Positions 45,179 through 54,594 of a DNA stretch of 64,000 bases are shown in pieces. The notes under the pieces are model-generated. The model searched no databases. It was not told the DNA's origin and saw only the letters and a list, made by a program, of their open reading frames with translations. Both the position numbers and the translations under genes were made by a program. The stretch is from the NCBI RefSeq assembly GCF_009647655.1, contig NZ_WJFD01000001.1, forward strand, positions 372,001 to 436,000. The letters are read 5' to 3'. Source of the stretch: Chitinophaga sp. SYP-B3965 (GTDB lineage Bacteria; Bacteroidota; Bacteroidia; Chitinophagales; Chitinophagaceae). The first letter of the stretch is position 1. Each line of letters starts with the position of its first letter.

Positions 45179-46636
45179 ATGAAGAAATATATAGTATCCA
45201 TCATCATCATAGGCACGTTGGCATCCTGCAGCAAATGGCTGGATGTAACACCACAGTCTGAAGTATCACAGGATGCACTTTTCAGCACAGAAGATGGTTT
45301 CAAAGAAGCAATCAATGGACTCTACAGCAAGTCTGTGAAAGAACAGGTGTACGGCAGGGAATTAACCTCCGGCACGGTGGAAGCCTTTGTACAGAATTAT
45401 GCAACAGATGTAGATGATCCCTGGGGATACAGGCAGGCCATGCGCTTCAGTTTCAAGGAACAGACCTTTATGAAGAGAAGGGATGATATATGGCTGGGCT
45501 TATACGGTGTAGTAGCCAACGCCAACCTGATCCTGGAAAATGTGGATGTTAAAAAGAACCTGTTCACGGGCATTAATTATAACATCATCAAAGGAGAAGC
45601 CCTCGCCATGCGCGCTTACTGCCACTTTGATGTGTTGCGCCTGTTTGCAGATTCATATGTTACAGACCCCAATGGCAAAGGCATTCCTTACGTAACCAAA
45701 TTCAGTAAGGACATACCGCCTATGTTCAAAGTAGGAGAGGCTATTGAACTGGTGATCAAAGACCTGCTGGAAGCAAAGGAATTACTGAAAGCAGATCCTA
45801 TCATTGCAGCCGCTTATAAGATAGGTTATCCTAAAACAGACTCCGCTACAGAAACAAAAGGAGAATTATTCCTGCAGGTACGCCGCCACCGCCTGAATTA
45901 TTATGCAGTATGCGGAGAACTGGCACGGGTGTACCTCTACAAAGGAGATCAGGCAAACGCATTAAGTAATGCGCTGGAAGTGATCAACACCAATAAATTC
46001 CCCTGGACCAAACAAGCGGATTTCTTAAATCCGGATGAAGAAAAGAAAGACAGGATCCTGTATAAAGAATTGATCTTTGGCCTGTACGCACCTAATATGA
46101 ACGACAGGATCAGGGAAGTATTAGCCAACGGGCAAGTCGCTTTATTTGTACCCCTCACAGAAGGCCGTAATATTTATGAGACCGGTGGAGTAGGAGGAGA
46201 TGATTTCCGTTACAAACAGTGGTTGCAGGAGCAATCCAGCGGCACAGGAAACTACCTGCGGGTGGTGAAGTATAGCAGGGATGGAGATGCTAACCTGCAT
46301 GATCTGATGTTGCCTGCTATGCGTTTGAGCGAGATGTATTACATCGCAGCAGAATGTACATTTGATACAGATGCAACCAAAGCATGGGATTATTTCAATA
46401 CCGTACGCCTGAACAGAGGTATCGGTACTAAACGGAATGATGCATCCAAAACAGTATTTATAGGGGAACTGCTGAAAGAAGCTCGTAAAGAGTTCTTCTC
46501 TGAAGGGCAGATGTTCTATATGTACAAACGCCTCAATTTGCCTATCACAGGCCAGTCAGGCAGCAGCATTGCTCCAAGTAAAGCAATATTCGTATTGCCA
46601 TTCCCTGATGATGAAATTGCTTACGGTAACAGATAA
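45179..46636 (+). CDS. SusD/RagB surface lipoprotein (set 2)
   Basis: 485 residues. Lipobox LASC (Cys17) and WLDVTPQSEVSQDALFSTEDGFKEAINGLYS are typical of the SusD family start. AMRAYCHFDVLRLFADSYV is the conserved second SusD motif. It starts 12 bp after SusC and precedes a DUF4843 gene. It binds substrate at the cell surface with the set 2 SusC. Confidence 0.95.
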   Translation: MKKYIVSIIIIGTLASCSKWLDVTPQSEVSQDALFSTEDGFKEAINGLYSKSVKEQVYGRELTSGTVEAFVQNYATDVDDPWGYRQAMRFSFKEQTFMKRRDDIWLGLYGVVANANLILENVDVKKNLFTGINYNIIKGEALAMRAYCHFDVLRLFADSYVTDPNGKGIPYVTKFSKDIPPMFKVGEAIELVIKDLLEAKELLKADPIIAAAYKIGYPKTDSATETKGELFLQVRRHRLNYYAVCGELARVYLYKGDQANALSNALEVINTNKFPWTKQADFLNPDEEKKDRILYKELIFGLYAPNMNDRIREVLANGQVALFVPLTEGRNIYETGGVGGDDFRYKQWLQEQSSGTGNYLRVVKYSRDGDANLHDLMLPAMRLSEMYYIAAECTFDTDATKAWDYFNTVRLNRGIGTKRNDASKTVFIGELLKEARKEFFSEGQMFYMYKRLNLPITGQSGSSIAPSKAIFVLPFPDDEIAYGNR

Positions 46637-46646
46637 AAAAACAGCG

Positions 46647-47480
46647 ATGAAAAAATTATTCATATTCGGTTTATTCGGCGCAGTTTGTTTGAGTGCTTGC
46701 AAAAAAGCAATTGAATTAACGTATCAGTCGCCAGACAATGTATATTTCGATTTCACCGATCCAAAGGATGAGAAAGAGAGACCAGACAGTATCTCTTATT
46801 CCTTCGCCCTTTTCCCGGATAAATCTTCCGATACCATTTTACTGCCCGTACGTATTGCAGGAATGCGAAAGTCTGTAGCCAGGAAGTTCAAACTGACCGT
46901 TATAGATAGTGCCACCACAGCAGTAGCAGGAACACATTACAAAGCACTGGAAGCAGAATACACCATCCCGGCAGATTCAGGCGCTGTTAAAGTACCTATC
47001 ATTATTTACAGTACAGACGCGGCCCTCACCACTAAGTCCGTAAGGATGAAGTTCCGCCTGGTAGCTTCTGCTGATTTCGCAGTAACCACCATAGGATTTG
47101 ATACCGCCAAGGTGATCTTCTCCAACCGGCTGGAACAACCCACCTGGTGGAATACCTGGGCTGGTGAACTGGGTGCTTATTCCCGCGTAAAACATGAGCT
47201 GTTCATCAGAACAGCCGGTACGATAGATCTGCCTCTTACCCAAAATGGAGAAGTTATTCCGAAAGTATTGTACCACACCCGCCGGTTCAGAAGTTTCCTG
47301 AATGATCCTATTGCATGGGTAGCTGCCAATCCGCAGGAAGGATACACGGTGGAAGCTGCAGGAGGAGGAAACTACAATTTCTATAGCATCGCTAATCCTG
47401 CAAAGAAATACCTGCTGGAACTTAATCCTGCTGATAACAGGTATTACTTCAAAGATGAGAATGGTAACCGCATTGTGTAA
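46647..47480 (+). CDS. DUF4843 lipoprotein
   Basis: 277 residues from ATG 46647 (MKKLFIFGLFGAVCLSACKK, lipobox LSAC); the open frame starts earlier at 46569 but that part overlaps SusD. The pattern PDNVYFDF near the N-terminus and a Calx-beta-like middle (GTHYKALEAEYTIPADSGAVKVPI) match DUF4843 proteins, which follow SusD in many Bacteroidota loci. Surface lipoprotein, probably substrate binding; function not established. Confidence 0.85.
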   Translation: MKKLFIFGLFGAVCLSACKKAIELTYQSPDNVYFDFTDPKDEKERPDSISYSFALFPDKSSDTILLPVRIAGMRKSVARKFKLTVIDSATTAVAGTHYKALEAEYTIPADSGAVKVPIIIYSTDAALTTKSVRMKFRLVASADFAVTTIGFDTAKVIFSNRLEQPTWWNTWAGELGAYSRVKHELFIRTAGTIDLPLTQNGEVIPKVLYHTRRFRSFLNDPIAWVAANPQEGYTVEAAGGGNYNFYSIANPAKKYLLELNPADNRYYFKDENGNRIV

Positions 47481-47497
47481 TTATTTAATGATCGTAC

Positions 47498-48916
47498 ATG
47501 AAAAATTATCTGTTATATATAGTTGGTTGCGCATTGCTCATAGCAGCTTGTTCTAAAGACAAAGGCAACTACGACTACATCAATATCCCGGACCCTTCCC
47601 TGAAAGGACTGGACACCGCTTATTTTGCCACAGTAGGGGATAGCCTCATCATCACACCTGAAGTACAATTGAAATCAGGCAAGAATGATTATTCCTGCTT
47701 CTGGAAAATAGAAGTACCGGAAAAGGCCATGTCCCTGGACTATGAAGGGCAATCCTTAAGGATCGTATTCGGCCTGGGCGCCAACCATTACAATGCCTTG
47801 CTGAAATTGCAGGATAATAATACCGGCCAGGCATACTTCTTTAAATTTGTGATCAAAGGACAGACGCAATTTACAAGAGGTGCACTGGTGCTCAGCAATG
47901 ATGGGAATAAAACGATACTCACCTTCATTAAACCAGATGGCACTGTTCAACCTGATATCTACAATGCCATTAATAAGGAAGTATTACCCGGTGGCGGTAT
48001 GCAACTTGTACCTATCAGGAACCAGTTCTACACCAACCAGCTGAACAATTACTGGATCACTTACAGTGGCGGAACTACCGGAGCAGTACAACTGGATGCG
48101 AATACTTTACAACGTACTAAATACCTTGCAGATAACTTTTATACAGCACCTTCTGTATTAAAAGTGAACAGCTTCCTCAATATGATCAATGGTGTTACTA
48201 CCGGTATCATCAATGGAAAGATGTATATAGGTGCCACAGAAACTGCACCGTTCTGGCCTTACTATGCTTTTTGGGGCGTGCCTGTAGATGGTAGTTATAA
48301 CCTGCACCCGAATGTGCTGCACAACCTTTATGAAAGACCAAACGATGGATATTTCTTTGGTTTTGAAAATACGAAGAAGCAATTCATTCGCTTCAGCACC
48401 AATACCTTCTTTGATACCACTTACACGGTTTTGGGCAATACATCTTTCGATCCCAAGAACCTGAAGATGGACCTGGTGTACATGAACCGTTTCACCGATA
48501 ATGAGTTCTACGCTATGTTTGACAGTGTGGGTAAAAAGATAGAGCTGAAATTTGGCCTGGATTTTAGTGCAGGTAAAAGTACATTCACGCCTTCTTACAA
48601 AAGAGTATTCCCCGGCGCTAACCTGCTGATGGCAGATACTAAATGGGCCATTTCACCCATCGGTGTATTCTTCTTTACTTCTAACGATAAGATCTACCGG
48701 TACAACCCGGTAAATGACGAAGTGAAGGCACTCGATGCCACCTTTGGCGGTAAGAAAGTGACCATGATCAAAGTGATCAATAGTAATCAGTTAGTAGCAG
48801 GTGTGGAAGGAAGTATCTATTACCTGGATATCAGCGTGGGTCATAATGGCGAGAATCCGCAACAAGTAAGCAACATCCCTGGTTTACCGGTGGATGTGCT
48901 GATCAGAGAGAATTAA
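47498..48916 (+). CDS. PKD-like family lipoprotein
   Basis: 472 residues. Lipobox IAAC (Cys18), then SKDKGNYDYINIPDP, the usual start of the PKD-like family (PF16407 type) found downstream of DUF4843 in SusCD loci. An immunoglobulin-like part (about 35-120) is followed by a long beta-rich region, perhaps a propeller (LVLSNDGNKTILTFIKPDG, YRYNPVNDEVKALDATF). It ends the set 2 operon; probable surface glycan- or peptide-binding protein. Confidence 0.8.
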   Translation: MKNYLLYIVGCALLIAACSKDKGNYDYINIPDPSLKGLDTAYFATVGDSLIITPEVQLKSGKNDYSCFWKIEVPEKAMSLDYEGQSLRIVFGLGANHYNALLKLQDNNTGQAYFFKFVIKGQTQFTRGALVLSNDGNKTILTFIKPDGTVQPDIYNAINKEVLPGGGMQLVPIRNQFYTNQLNNYWITYSGGTTGAVQLDANTLQRTKYLADNFYTAPSVLKVNSFLNMINGVTTGIINGKMYIGATETAPFWPYYAFWGVPVDGSYNLHPNVLHNLYERPNDGYFFGFENTKKQFIRFSTNTFFDTTYTVLGNTSFDPKNLKMDLVYMNRFTDNEFYAMFDSVGKKIELKFGLDFSAGKSTFTPSYKRVFPGANLLMADTKWAISPIGVFFFTSNDKIYRYNPVNDEVKALDATFGGKKVTMIKVINSNQLVAGVEGSIYYLDISVGHNGENPQQVSNIPGLPVDVLIREN

Positions 48917-48922
48917 TCATAG

Positions 48923-48958
48923 CGGCCGTTTCAGTATAAATACCGGGACGGCCGTTTT
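48923..48958. terminator. Terminator after the set 2 operon
   Basis: Perfect 7-bp arms CGGCCGT (48923-48929) and ACGGCCG (48948-48954), 18-nt loop, followed by TTTTTC. It lies between convergent genes. Confidence 0.8.
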
Positions 48959-48963
48959 TCTTA

Positions 48964-49149
48964 TTATGCCTCATCCTTGGTGTTCTTCACCAGTCCAATC
49001 CCTGAAAAGAAAAAGATCAGCCCGATAACCCCCACTACAATTAACTCACGGGTGTTGATACTATGTTTCACAAAACCATAACCGGAATAGATAAGTCCTA
49101 TGATTCCCAAAACAGTTAAGACGGCGCCGAAGATGCGTTTTACATTCAT
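48964..49149 (-). CDS. Small two-helix membrane protein
   Basis: 61 residues from ATG 49149 (MNVKRIFGAVLTVLGIIGLIYSGYGF); the upstream start at 49179 is less likely. Two membrane helices (about 6-24 and 34-53) and a charged tail (KNTKDEA). It resembles short uncharacterised Bacteroidota membrane proteins. Function unknown. Confidence 0.65.
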   Translation of the reverse strand: MNVKRIFGAVLTVLGIIGLIYSGYGFVKHSINTRELIVVGVIGLIFFFSGIGLVKNTKDEA

Positions 49150-49191
49150 ATGGGGTGTTTTTAAGAGGGTGGGGTACAATATCTGTGCCGT

Positions 49192-50205
49192 TTAGGCGCC
49201 AAAGGCCAGATACCGTTCTACAGCCTTCTTTACGGCTGTTGACTGGGTTTTGTTCAAAGGCGTGAATATGTCCATATCCAACCCGTCATTGTCCTTCTTT
49301 TTCCACGTACCGGCAATTTTTCCGTCTACGATCAGCATGTGCGTATAGAAAGTGCGGGCACCTTCATTGAAGATATCTGTACGGTTTTTGTAACTCATGC
49401 CGTATTCATCATAGTCCGGCATAATGAAGGTATGCTGTATCTTTTCCTTCTTGTCCAATTCTGCAGGCAGGTAGATCAGTTCTTTATCTTTTATGAAGGA
49501 AGACGGTAATGCTTCTGCACCTTCCTTCGCATCTTTCAGCGTTAACCCGGACCAATAAGCAAAATCCTGCAAAGTAGCAGGCCCTCTCGTTGTAAAATAC
49601 CGCTGCACGAATTGCGCTAACGCATCTTTTCGATCTAACGCCTTAACAGCGGGTACCCTTTCTTCCAGCAATGCATACGTGAATTGTTTGCCTTCCCTGG
49701 GGCCACTGCAAATAAGTCCCTCCAGTTCCGCAAACATCATAATATAGCTAAGCCTGTGCCCCGAAGCAATGATCTTTGCATTCTTCAATGCTTGCTGCAG
49801 CACCGTACGTTGTAAATGTTTACCACCCTGTAATGTTTTTTCCAGCACCTTGTTACAACGGGAAAAAACTTTTGCATCCAGTTCTAATTGTTTGTAATAA
49901 TAAGCATTCGCTGCATGTACACGAGGCGCCGTGAGTTGCAGTAGCCACCGGATATCCTGCTGATGTACAAAATGCCAGGTAGGCCGCATGAGATGAGTTC
50001 GGAGATAAATACCCTCGTTGAATGATTGTTCTATAGCTTTTTCCGTGAGTGATTTAGACCGAAGATGAATAGCAAATTTAGCATGTGCATATTCCTGCGC
50101 CTGCATGGCAATGAGCCAGGAAACAACGGCTCCTGCAGCTTCGTAAGCAGGTTTGGCCAGTTGCTGCGTATGCAGCCGGTGAAGGATAATGTCTTCGGTT
50201 TTCAT
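49192..50205 (-). CDS. Winged-helix protein, AlkZ/HTH_42 family
   Basis: 337 residues from ATG 50205 (MKTEDIILHRLHTQQLAKPAYEAAGAV); the frame extends to 50325 but overlaps the gene upstream. It matches the HTH_42 family related to the DNA glycosylase AlkZ: an early HTQQL segment, THLMRPTWHFVHQQDIRWLL and LVDGKIAGTWKKK near the end. AlkZ unhooks DNA crosslinks, but its QxQ catalytic motif is not clearly present here, so enzymatic activity is uncertain. It follows the glutamate synthase-like gene by 13 bp. Confidence 0.82.
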   Translation of the reverse strand: MKTEDIILHRLHTQQLAKPAYEAAGAVVSWLIAMQAQEYAHAKFAIHLRSKSLTEKAIEQSFNEGIYLRTHLMRPTWHFVHQQDIRWLLQLTAPRVHAANAYYYKQLELDAKVFSRCNKVLEKTLQGGKHLQRTVLQQALKNAKIIASGHRLSYIMMFAELEGLICSGPREGKQFTYALLEERVPAVKALDRKDALAQFVQRYFTTRGPATLQDFAYWSGLTLKDAKEGAEALPSSFIKDKELIYLPAELDKKEKIQHTFIMPDYDEYGMSYKNRTDIFNEGARTFYTHMLIVDGKIAGTWKKKDNDGLDMDIFTPLNKTQSTAVKKAVERYLAFGA

Positions 50206-50218
50206 TTCGATAAAAAGC

Positions 50219-51805
50219 TTAATACCATCTGTCCGAAAAAGCCATCTCAACATCCTGTTTATACTTCTCCGGAATTTTATTATTAATGATCGCACTAGGT
50301 TCCAGCGATGGGAAGATATCTTCAAAAGTCCTCACCTCATTCATGAATACCCTGCGGTAGATATGTGAGCGCGTCAGCTTTTTATAATCATCAATACCTG
50401 CAGCTCCCATCAGTTCCACAAACGTTTTTACCGTTTCATCATGATAGTTGGCTACCCGTTGTTTCTTATCAGAAACTACAAGGCCGATAGATAAGTTAGG
50501 GTCCTGCGTAGCCACACCTGTAGGACATTTATTAGAGTTGCATTGTAAAGCCTGTATGCAACCAATGGCCATCATCATAGCCCTTGCACTGTTGCAGGCA
50601 TCTGCGCCCAAAGCAATAGCCCGCAGTATATGGAACCCGGAAAGGATCTTACCGGAAGCGATCAGTTTAATATGTTTGCGGATATCATAACCCACCAGGA
50701 TATTATGTACGAAGGCCAGTCCATCCAGTAATGGTGCTCCCACGTGATTGGAGAATTCCTGCGGAGCAGCCCCTGTTCCCCCTTCACCACCGTCTACCGT
50801 AATGAAATCAGGATAGAGGTTCAGTTCTATCATCGCTTTACAGATGCCAATGAACTCACTCTTCCGGCCAATACACAATTTAAAACCTACCGGTTTACCG
50901 CCGGAAAGTTCACGCATCTGCTGGATCAATAATACCAGCTCCTTCGGATTATTGAAAGCACTGTGATAAGGAGGAGAGTAAATAGTAGTACCCGCCTTTA
51001 CGTGACGGATAGCCGCAATTTCCGGTGTGTTCTTTTTAGCCGGTAAAATTCCCCCATGTCCGGGTTTAGCACCCTGGGATAATTTCAGTTCTATCATCCT
51101 GATCTGCGGGGCAGCAGCTGTTTGGGCATATATTTCCGGTGAAAAGTTCCCGTCTTCATCGCGGCAACCAAAATACCCCGTACCCACCTGCCAGATGATA
51201 TCTCCGTTATGTTTAAGGTGATAGGGGCTGATGCCGCCTTCTCCTGTATTATGGGCAAAGTTGCCAATTTTAGCACCCGCATTCAGGGCCTCAATGGCAT
51301 TACTGCTCAAAGAGCCAAAGCTCATGGCGCTTACGTTGAAGATGCTGGCGGAATAAGGCAGTTTGCAATCTTTATTACCGATCTGTACCCGGGGATTATG
51401 ATCCAGGTTACGGAAATCTTTAGGGGAGATGGAATGGCTCATCCATTCGTAACCTTCCTCATACACATCCAGTTGCGTACCAAAAGGCATGGTATCCATT
51501 TCCTTTTTTGCGCGTTGGTATATGGTGGAGCGGTCTATGCGGTTAATGGGACGCCCGTCAATGTCAGACTCCACAAAGTACTGGTACATTTTAGGTCTGA
51601 GGGCTTCCATCCAGTAACGCATCCGGCCAAAAACCGGGTAAGTGCGCATGATGGAGTGTTTGGTCTGCCGCATATCATTGATCCCCATAATGAACAGCGC
51701 CACGATGATAGCCAGGATCACGTACCACCAGGGGCTTGCGAAGTAGCCGAGTAAAGCAGTACCTATGATCCCTATGATTGCACTAACGATAAATCCTTTA
51801 CGCAT
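50219..51805 (-). CDS. FMN-binding glutamate synthase-like protein
   Basis: 528 residues. Two N-terminal membrane helices (about 4-40) precede the flavin domain of the large glutamate synthase subunit. Visible are SFGSLSSNAIEALNAGA, GEGGISPYHLKHNGDIIWQVGTGYFG, ITVDGGEGGTGAAPQEF and the cysteine-rich iron-sulfur-like segment CNSARAMMMAIGCIQALQ, then CNSNKCPTGVATQDP. It lacks the amidotransferase domain of full GltB. It probably oxidises or reduces a substrate at FMN near the membrane; the actual reaction is not certain. Confidence 0.9.
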   Translation of the reverse strand: MRKGFIVSAIIGIIGTALLGYFASPWWYVILAIIVALFIMGINDMRQTKHSIMRTYPVFGRMRYWMEALRPKMYQYFVESDIDGRPINRIDRSTIYQRAKKEMDTMPFGTQLDVYEEGYEWMSHSISPKDFRNLDHNPRVQIGNKDCKLPYSASIFNVSAMSFGSLSSNAIEALNAGAKIGNFAHNTGEGGISPYHLKHNGDIIWQVGTGYFGCRDEDGNFSPEIYAQTAAAPQIRMIELKLSQGAKPGHGGILPAKKNTPEIAAIRHVKAGTTIYSPPYHSAFNNPKELVLLIQQMRELSGGKPVGFKLCIGRKSEFIGICKAMIELNLYPDFITVDGGEGGTGAAPQEFSNHVGAPLLDGLAFVHNILVGYDIRKHIKLIASGKILSGFHILRAIALGADACNSARAMMMAIGCIQALQCNSNKCPTGVATQDPNLSIGLVVSDKKQRVANYHDETVKTFVELMGAAGIDDYKKLTRSHIYRRVFMNEVRTFEDIFPSLEPSAIINNKIPEKYKQDVEMAFSDRWY

Positions 51806-51827
51806 ATTGGTCTCTTTTAATCAATGG

Positions 51828-51835
51828 CAAATGTA
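51828..51835 (-). promoter_or_regulatory. -7 promoter box of the glutamate synthase-like gene
   Basis: CAAATGTA on the plus strand is TACATTTG on the minus strand, exact TAnnTTTG, 22 nt before ATG 51805. CAAA at 51851-51854 or 51857-51860 could be the -33 TTTG box. Confidence 0.6.
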
Positions 51836-51928
51836 GGTAATTACCGAATTCAAACCCAAAGCCGCCATCTTCAAAAACGGCGTTTTACTCTTAACAGATA
51901 TCTCCAATATTTGTTATAAAAAAGCGAA

Positions 51929-52957
51929 ATGTCCATCTATCTGTCTGCTTTACTACTTTATTTTTCTGTACAGGGCACCATAGACCCAGTACACAATGGG
52001 AAATATATCTACCTGTATGGGATAGACTATTCCAGGGTAAACCCTAAGATCACTGATTCCTGCCTGATCACCGATGGCCGGTTCCATTTTGAAGGTCAGC
52101 TGGTTACGCCGGGTGTGCTGGTGTCCCTTTACATGAAATCGCCCCGGGACATTTTTTCCCAGTTTATTCTGGAAAACAGGAATATCACGGTCTCCATTAA
52201 ACCCGGAGATTGTATAGTGGAGAATAGCCCGCTTACGGAACAATGGAAGGCCCGGAAAAAGATAACAGACCCTATTTCAACAGAGAGCTATTTTACCCAA
52301 ATGGCCATGGACTCTTTGAAAAAACGTTATGACACCCTCCGGCAAAAAACCATGAACGTTGATAAAGACCACATCCGCAGCCACCCCGGTGATTATCTTT
52401 CACTCTACCTGTTGCGCTATTGGGTCTTCAACGATCTTACAAAACAAAAAGATACTCTTTTGCAACTGTACAATGGATTAACACCGGCATTGAAGCAACT
52501 GGAAGAAGCAAAGTTGCTGAAAACACAGATTGATGTACTTTATGCACTGCAGCCTGGGATGTTGGCCCCCGCTTTCAGTGCACCAGACCCCAAAGGAGCA
52601 GCTATCCATTTATCCGATTTTAAAGGGAAATATGTATTGATAGATTTTTGGGCATCCTGGTGTGGCCCCTGCCTGGAATCCATTCCGGAAATGAAAAAGA
52701 CATATGCACAGTATAAGGATAAACAACTGGAAGTTCTTGGTGTATCTTTAGACGATAAGCAAAAAGCATGGAAGGATGCTCTTGCGAAATACGATCTGCC
52801 CTGGGTAAATATTTCGGAACTCAAAGGTTGGGATGGAGAGATCGGTAAACAGTATAACATCCGCTCTATTCCACAGAATGTGCTGATAGGAAAGGATGGC
52901 AGGATACTCGGAGTAGACATTAACCTGGCCAAAGACCTTCCAAATTTAATTAAATGA
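51929..52957 (+). CDS. TlpA-like thioredoxin-fold protein with DUF4369 domain
   Basis: 342 residues. N-terminal signal (MSIYLSALLLYFSVQG), a DUF4369-like beta domain (about 15-100, FHFEGQLVTPGVLVSLY), a helical linker, then an AhpC/TlpA thioredoxin domain from about 210 with the active site WASWCGPC (Cys245 and Cys248). It is a periplasmic thiol-disulfide reductase. Its stop codon overlaps the start of a LytS-type kinase by 4 bp, so redox or envelope state may be tied to that signalling pair. Confidence 0.88.
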   Translation: MSIYLSALLLYFSVQGTIDPVHNGKYIYLYGIDYSRVNPKITDSCLITDGRFHFEGQLVTPGVLVSLYMKSPRDIFSQFILENRNITVSIKPGDCIVENSPLTEQWKARKKITDPISTESYFTQMAMDSLKKRYDTLRQKTMNVDKDHIRSHPGDYLSLYLLRYWVFNDLTKQKDTLLQLYNGLTPALKQLEEAKLLKTQIDVLYALQPGMLAPAFSAPDPKGAAIHLSDFKGKYVLIDFWASWCGPCLESIPEMKKTYAQYKDKQLEVLGVSLDDKQKAWKDALAKYDLPWVNISELKGWDGEIGKQYNIRSIPQNVLIGKDGRILGVDINLAKDLPNLIK

Positions 52958-54594
52958 GAAAGACGTTATATCTGCTGAATATCTTGCTGTTACTCTGCCT
53001 GGTTGCAAAACCCCAGATTAATCAGAAGAATAAGTTCATCACCTTTTTTGTATTGGATAAGACCTATATCACCTTTTCTAATAATTACATGAGGGGGAAT
53101 GATGGGCATAAGTATAATCCGTATTTTCCCTCTTCTCCGGACGAAACCTCCCATTACATGGTAACAGGAGAAGAAGTGCTCATCTCCGCAGTGGAAATTG
53201 ACACCCTGGCAAAGGTGAAAAGCATGAGCGGAAATTTTCATCTGGATACTGTTCCTGCACACCGGCAATTCTATCCGCTCAGATCATTACAGGTCAGGAT
53301 CACAAAGAACGGCGCTCCTGCCGGTAAGTGGCTGGATATTATAAAAATGCCCACCTTTAAGGATACTGCTATTGTCAGCGAAACATCTTATTGGTTATTG
53401 AAGGATAGCCTGAAAGTGAACGATAGCCTTTTTATTGAATTCAGGCGAAATGACGGCGTGGCGTTAATGAAGCTGCACATAAGAAGGAAAGCGATAGAAA
53501 AAAGACCTTTCCTGATGGGGAGCGCACATGATACCAGCACTTCCCGGGATGAATCAGCTTTTATGCAAGCCCAATTGCTGAAAACTTATCCCTCCTTCAA
53601 ACAGGGCGCTGCGTTCTATACAGACTGGCCTGCAAGGATCGATAAACTGGATCATGCATATATGCCCAATTCAAGGGTGGCTTTTTATTTCCGCGAACCA
53701 CCGGATGTAACAGATTTTACTTTTCAATACCGTTTACTGGGAGGGCGTTATAAAGATACCAGCTGGAAGAACACACGAGGATATGTACTGGTGCCTTCTC
53801 TGCAGGCAGGTGCAAAATACAGGTTGGATGTACGTTATAAAGATGCGCCTGCGCTTTGGTCCACCCACTTATTTCACGTACCACCTTACTGGTACCAAAC
53901 CCTATGGTTTAAAACAGGAATAGGTGCCTGCGTGATCATTGTTGGCTTATTCCTTTTCCTGTTATGGGCTTACTTAAAGAACAAACGCCAGGAAGAGAAA
54001 AGAAAACTGAAGATCCAATCCCTCTATGCCCAGTTAAATCCGCATTTTGTTTTCAACGCACTCGGCTCCATACAAGGCCTGATGAACGACCAGCAGCTGA
54101 ACAAAGCAAACCAGTATTTATCCGGTTTCGCTCAGCTGTTAAGAAACTCCATGCTGTCCACCACAAAAGAAACCATCCCTTTACAAACAGAATTAAAGAA
54201 CCTGGATAATTACATCCAACTGGAAATATTGCGTTTCAATTTTCAATATGAACTATATGTAGATCCGGAGCTACAGACAGCTATAATAGAAGTACCGCCT
54301 TTATTAGCCCAGCCCCTGATAGAGAACGCCGTAAAACATGGTGTTTCTGCCAAAGGGGCAGCAGGACAAATTAAATTCCAAATTCTAAAAGATAAGCAGG
54401 ATATACTATTTTCGATCAGTGATAACGGCTCAGGGTTTGATCCATCCAAAGCAGTAGACCGGCATGGTATTAAGCTAACAAAGGATAGGATCGAGCTGTA
54501 TAACAAACATCGCCGCATCACATTAGATATTCAAAGTAACACAACAGGCACCACCGTACTCCTGAGATATAAAAACTGGCTGGAACATGATTAA
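52954..54594 (+). CDS. LytS-type sensor histidine kinase
   Basis: 546 residues. Signal-like N-terminus (LYLLNILLLLCLVAKPQ), a large extracytoplasmic region of about 300 residues with no recognised fold, one membrane helix (about 323-345, IGACVIIVGLFLFLLWAYL), then the His_kinase domain with the phospho-accepting His in LNPHFVFNALGSIQGLM. The ATPase part has PLIENAVKHGV and SDNGSGFDPS. It pairs with the LytTR regulator that overlaps its 3' end by 8 bp. Confidence 0.92.
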   Translation: MRKTLYLLNILLLLCLVAKPQINQKNKFITFFVLDKTYITFSNNYMRGNDGHKYNPYFPSSPDETSHYMVTGEEVLISAVEIDTLAKVKSMSGNFHLDTVPAHRQFYPLRSLQVRITKNGAPAGKWLDIIKMPTFKDTAIVSETSYWLLKDSLKVNDSLFIEFRRNDGVALMKLHIRRKAIEKRPFLMGSAHDTSTSRDESAFMQAQLLKTYPSFKQGAAFYTDWPARIDKLDHAYMPNSRVAFYFREPPDVTDFTFQYRLLGGRYKDTSWKNTRGYVLVPSLQAGAKYRLDVRYKDAPALWSTHLFHVPPYWYQTLWFKTGIGACVIIVGLFLFLLWAYLKNKRQEEKRKLKIQSLYAQLNPHFVFNALGSIQGLMNDQQLNKANQYLSGFAQLLRNSMLSTTKETIPLQTELKNLDNYIQLEILRFNFQYELYVDPELQTAIIEVPPLLAQPLIENAVKHGVSAKGAAGQIKFQILKDKQDILFSISDNGSGFDPSKAVDRHGIKLTKDRIELYNKHRRITLDIQSNTTGTTVLLRYKNWLEHD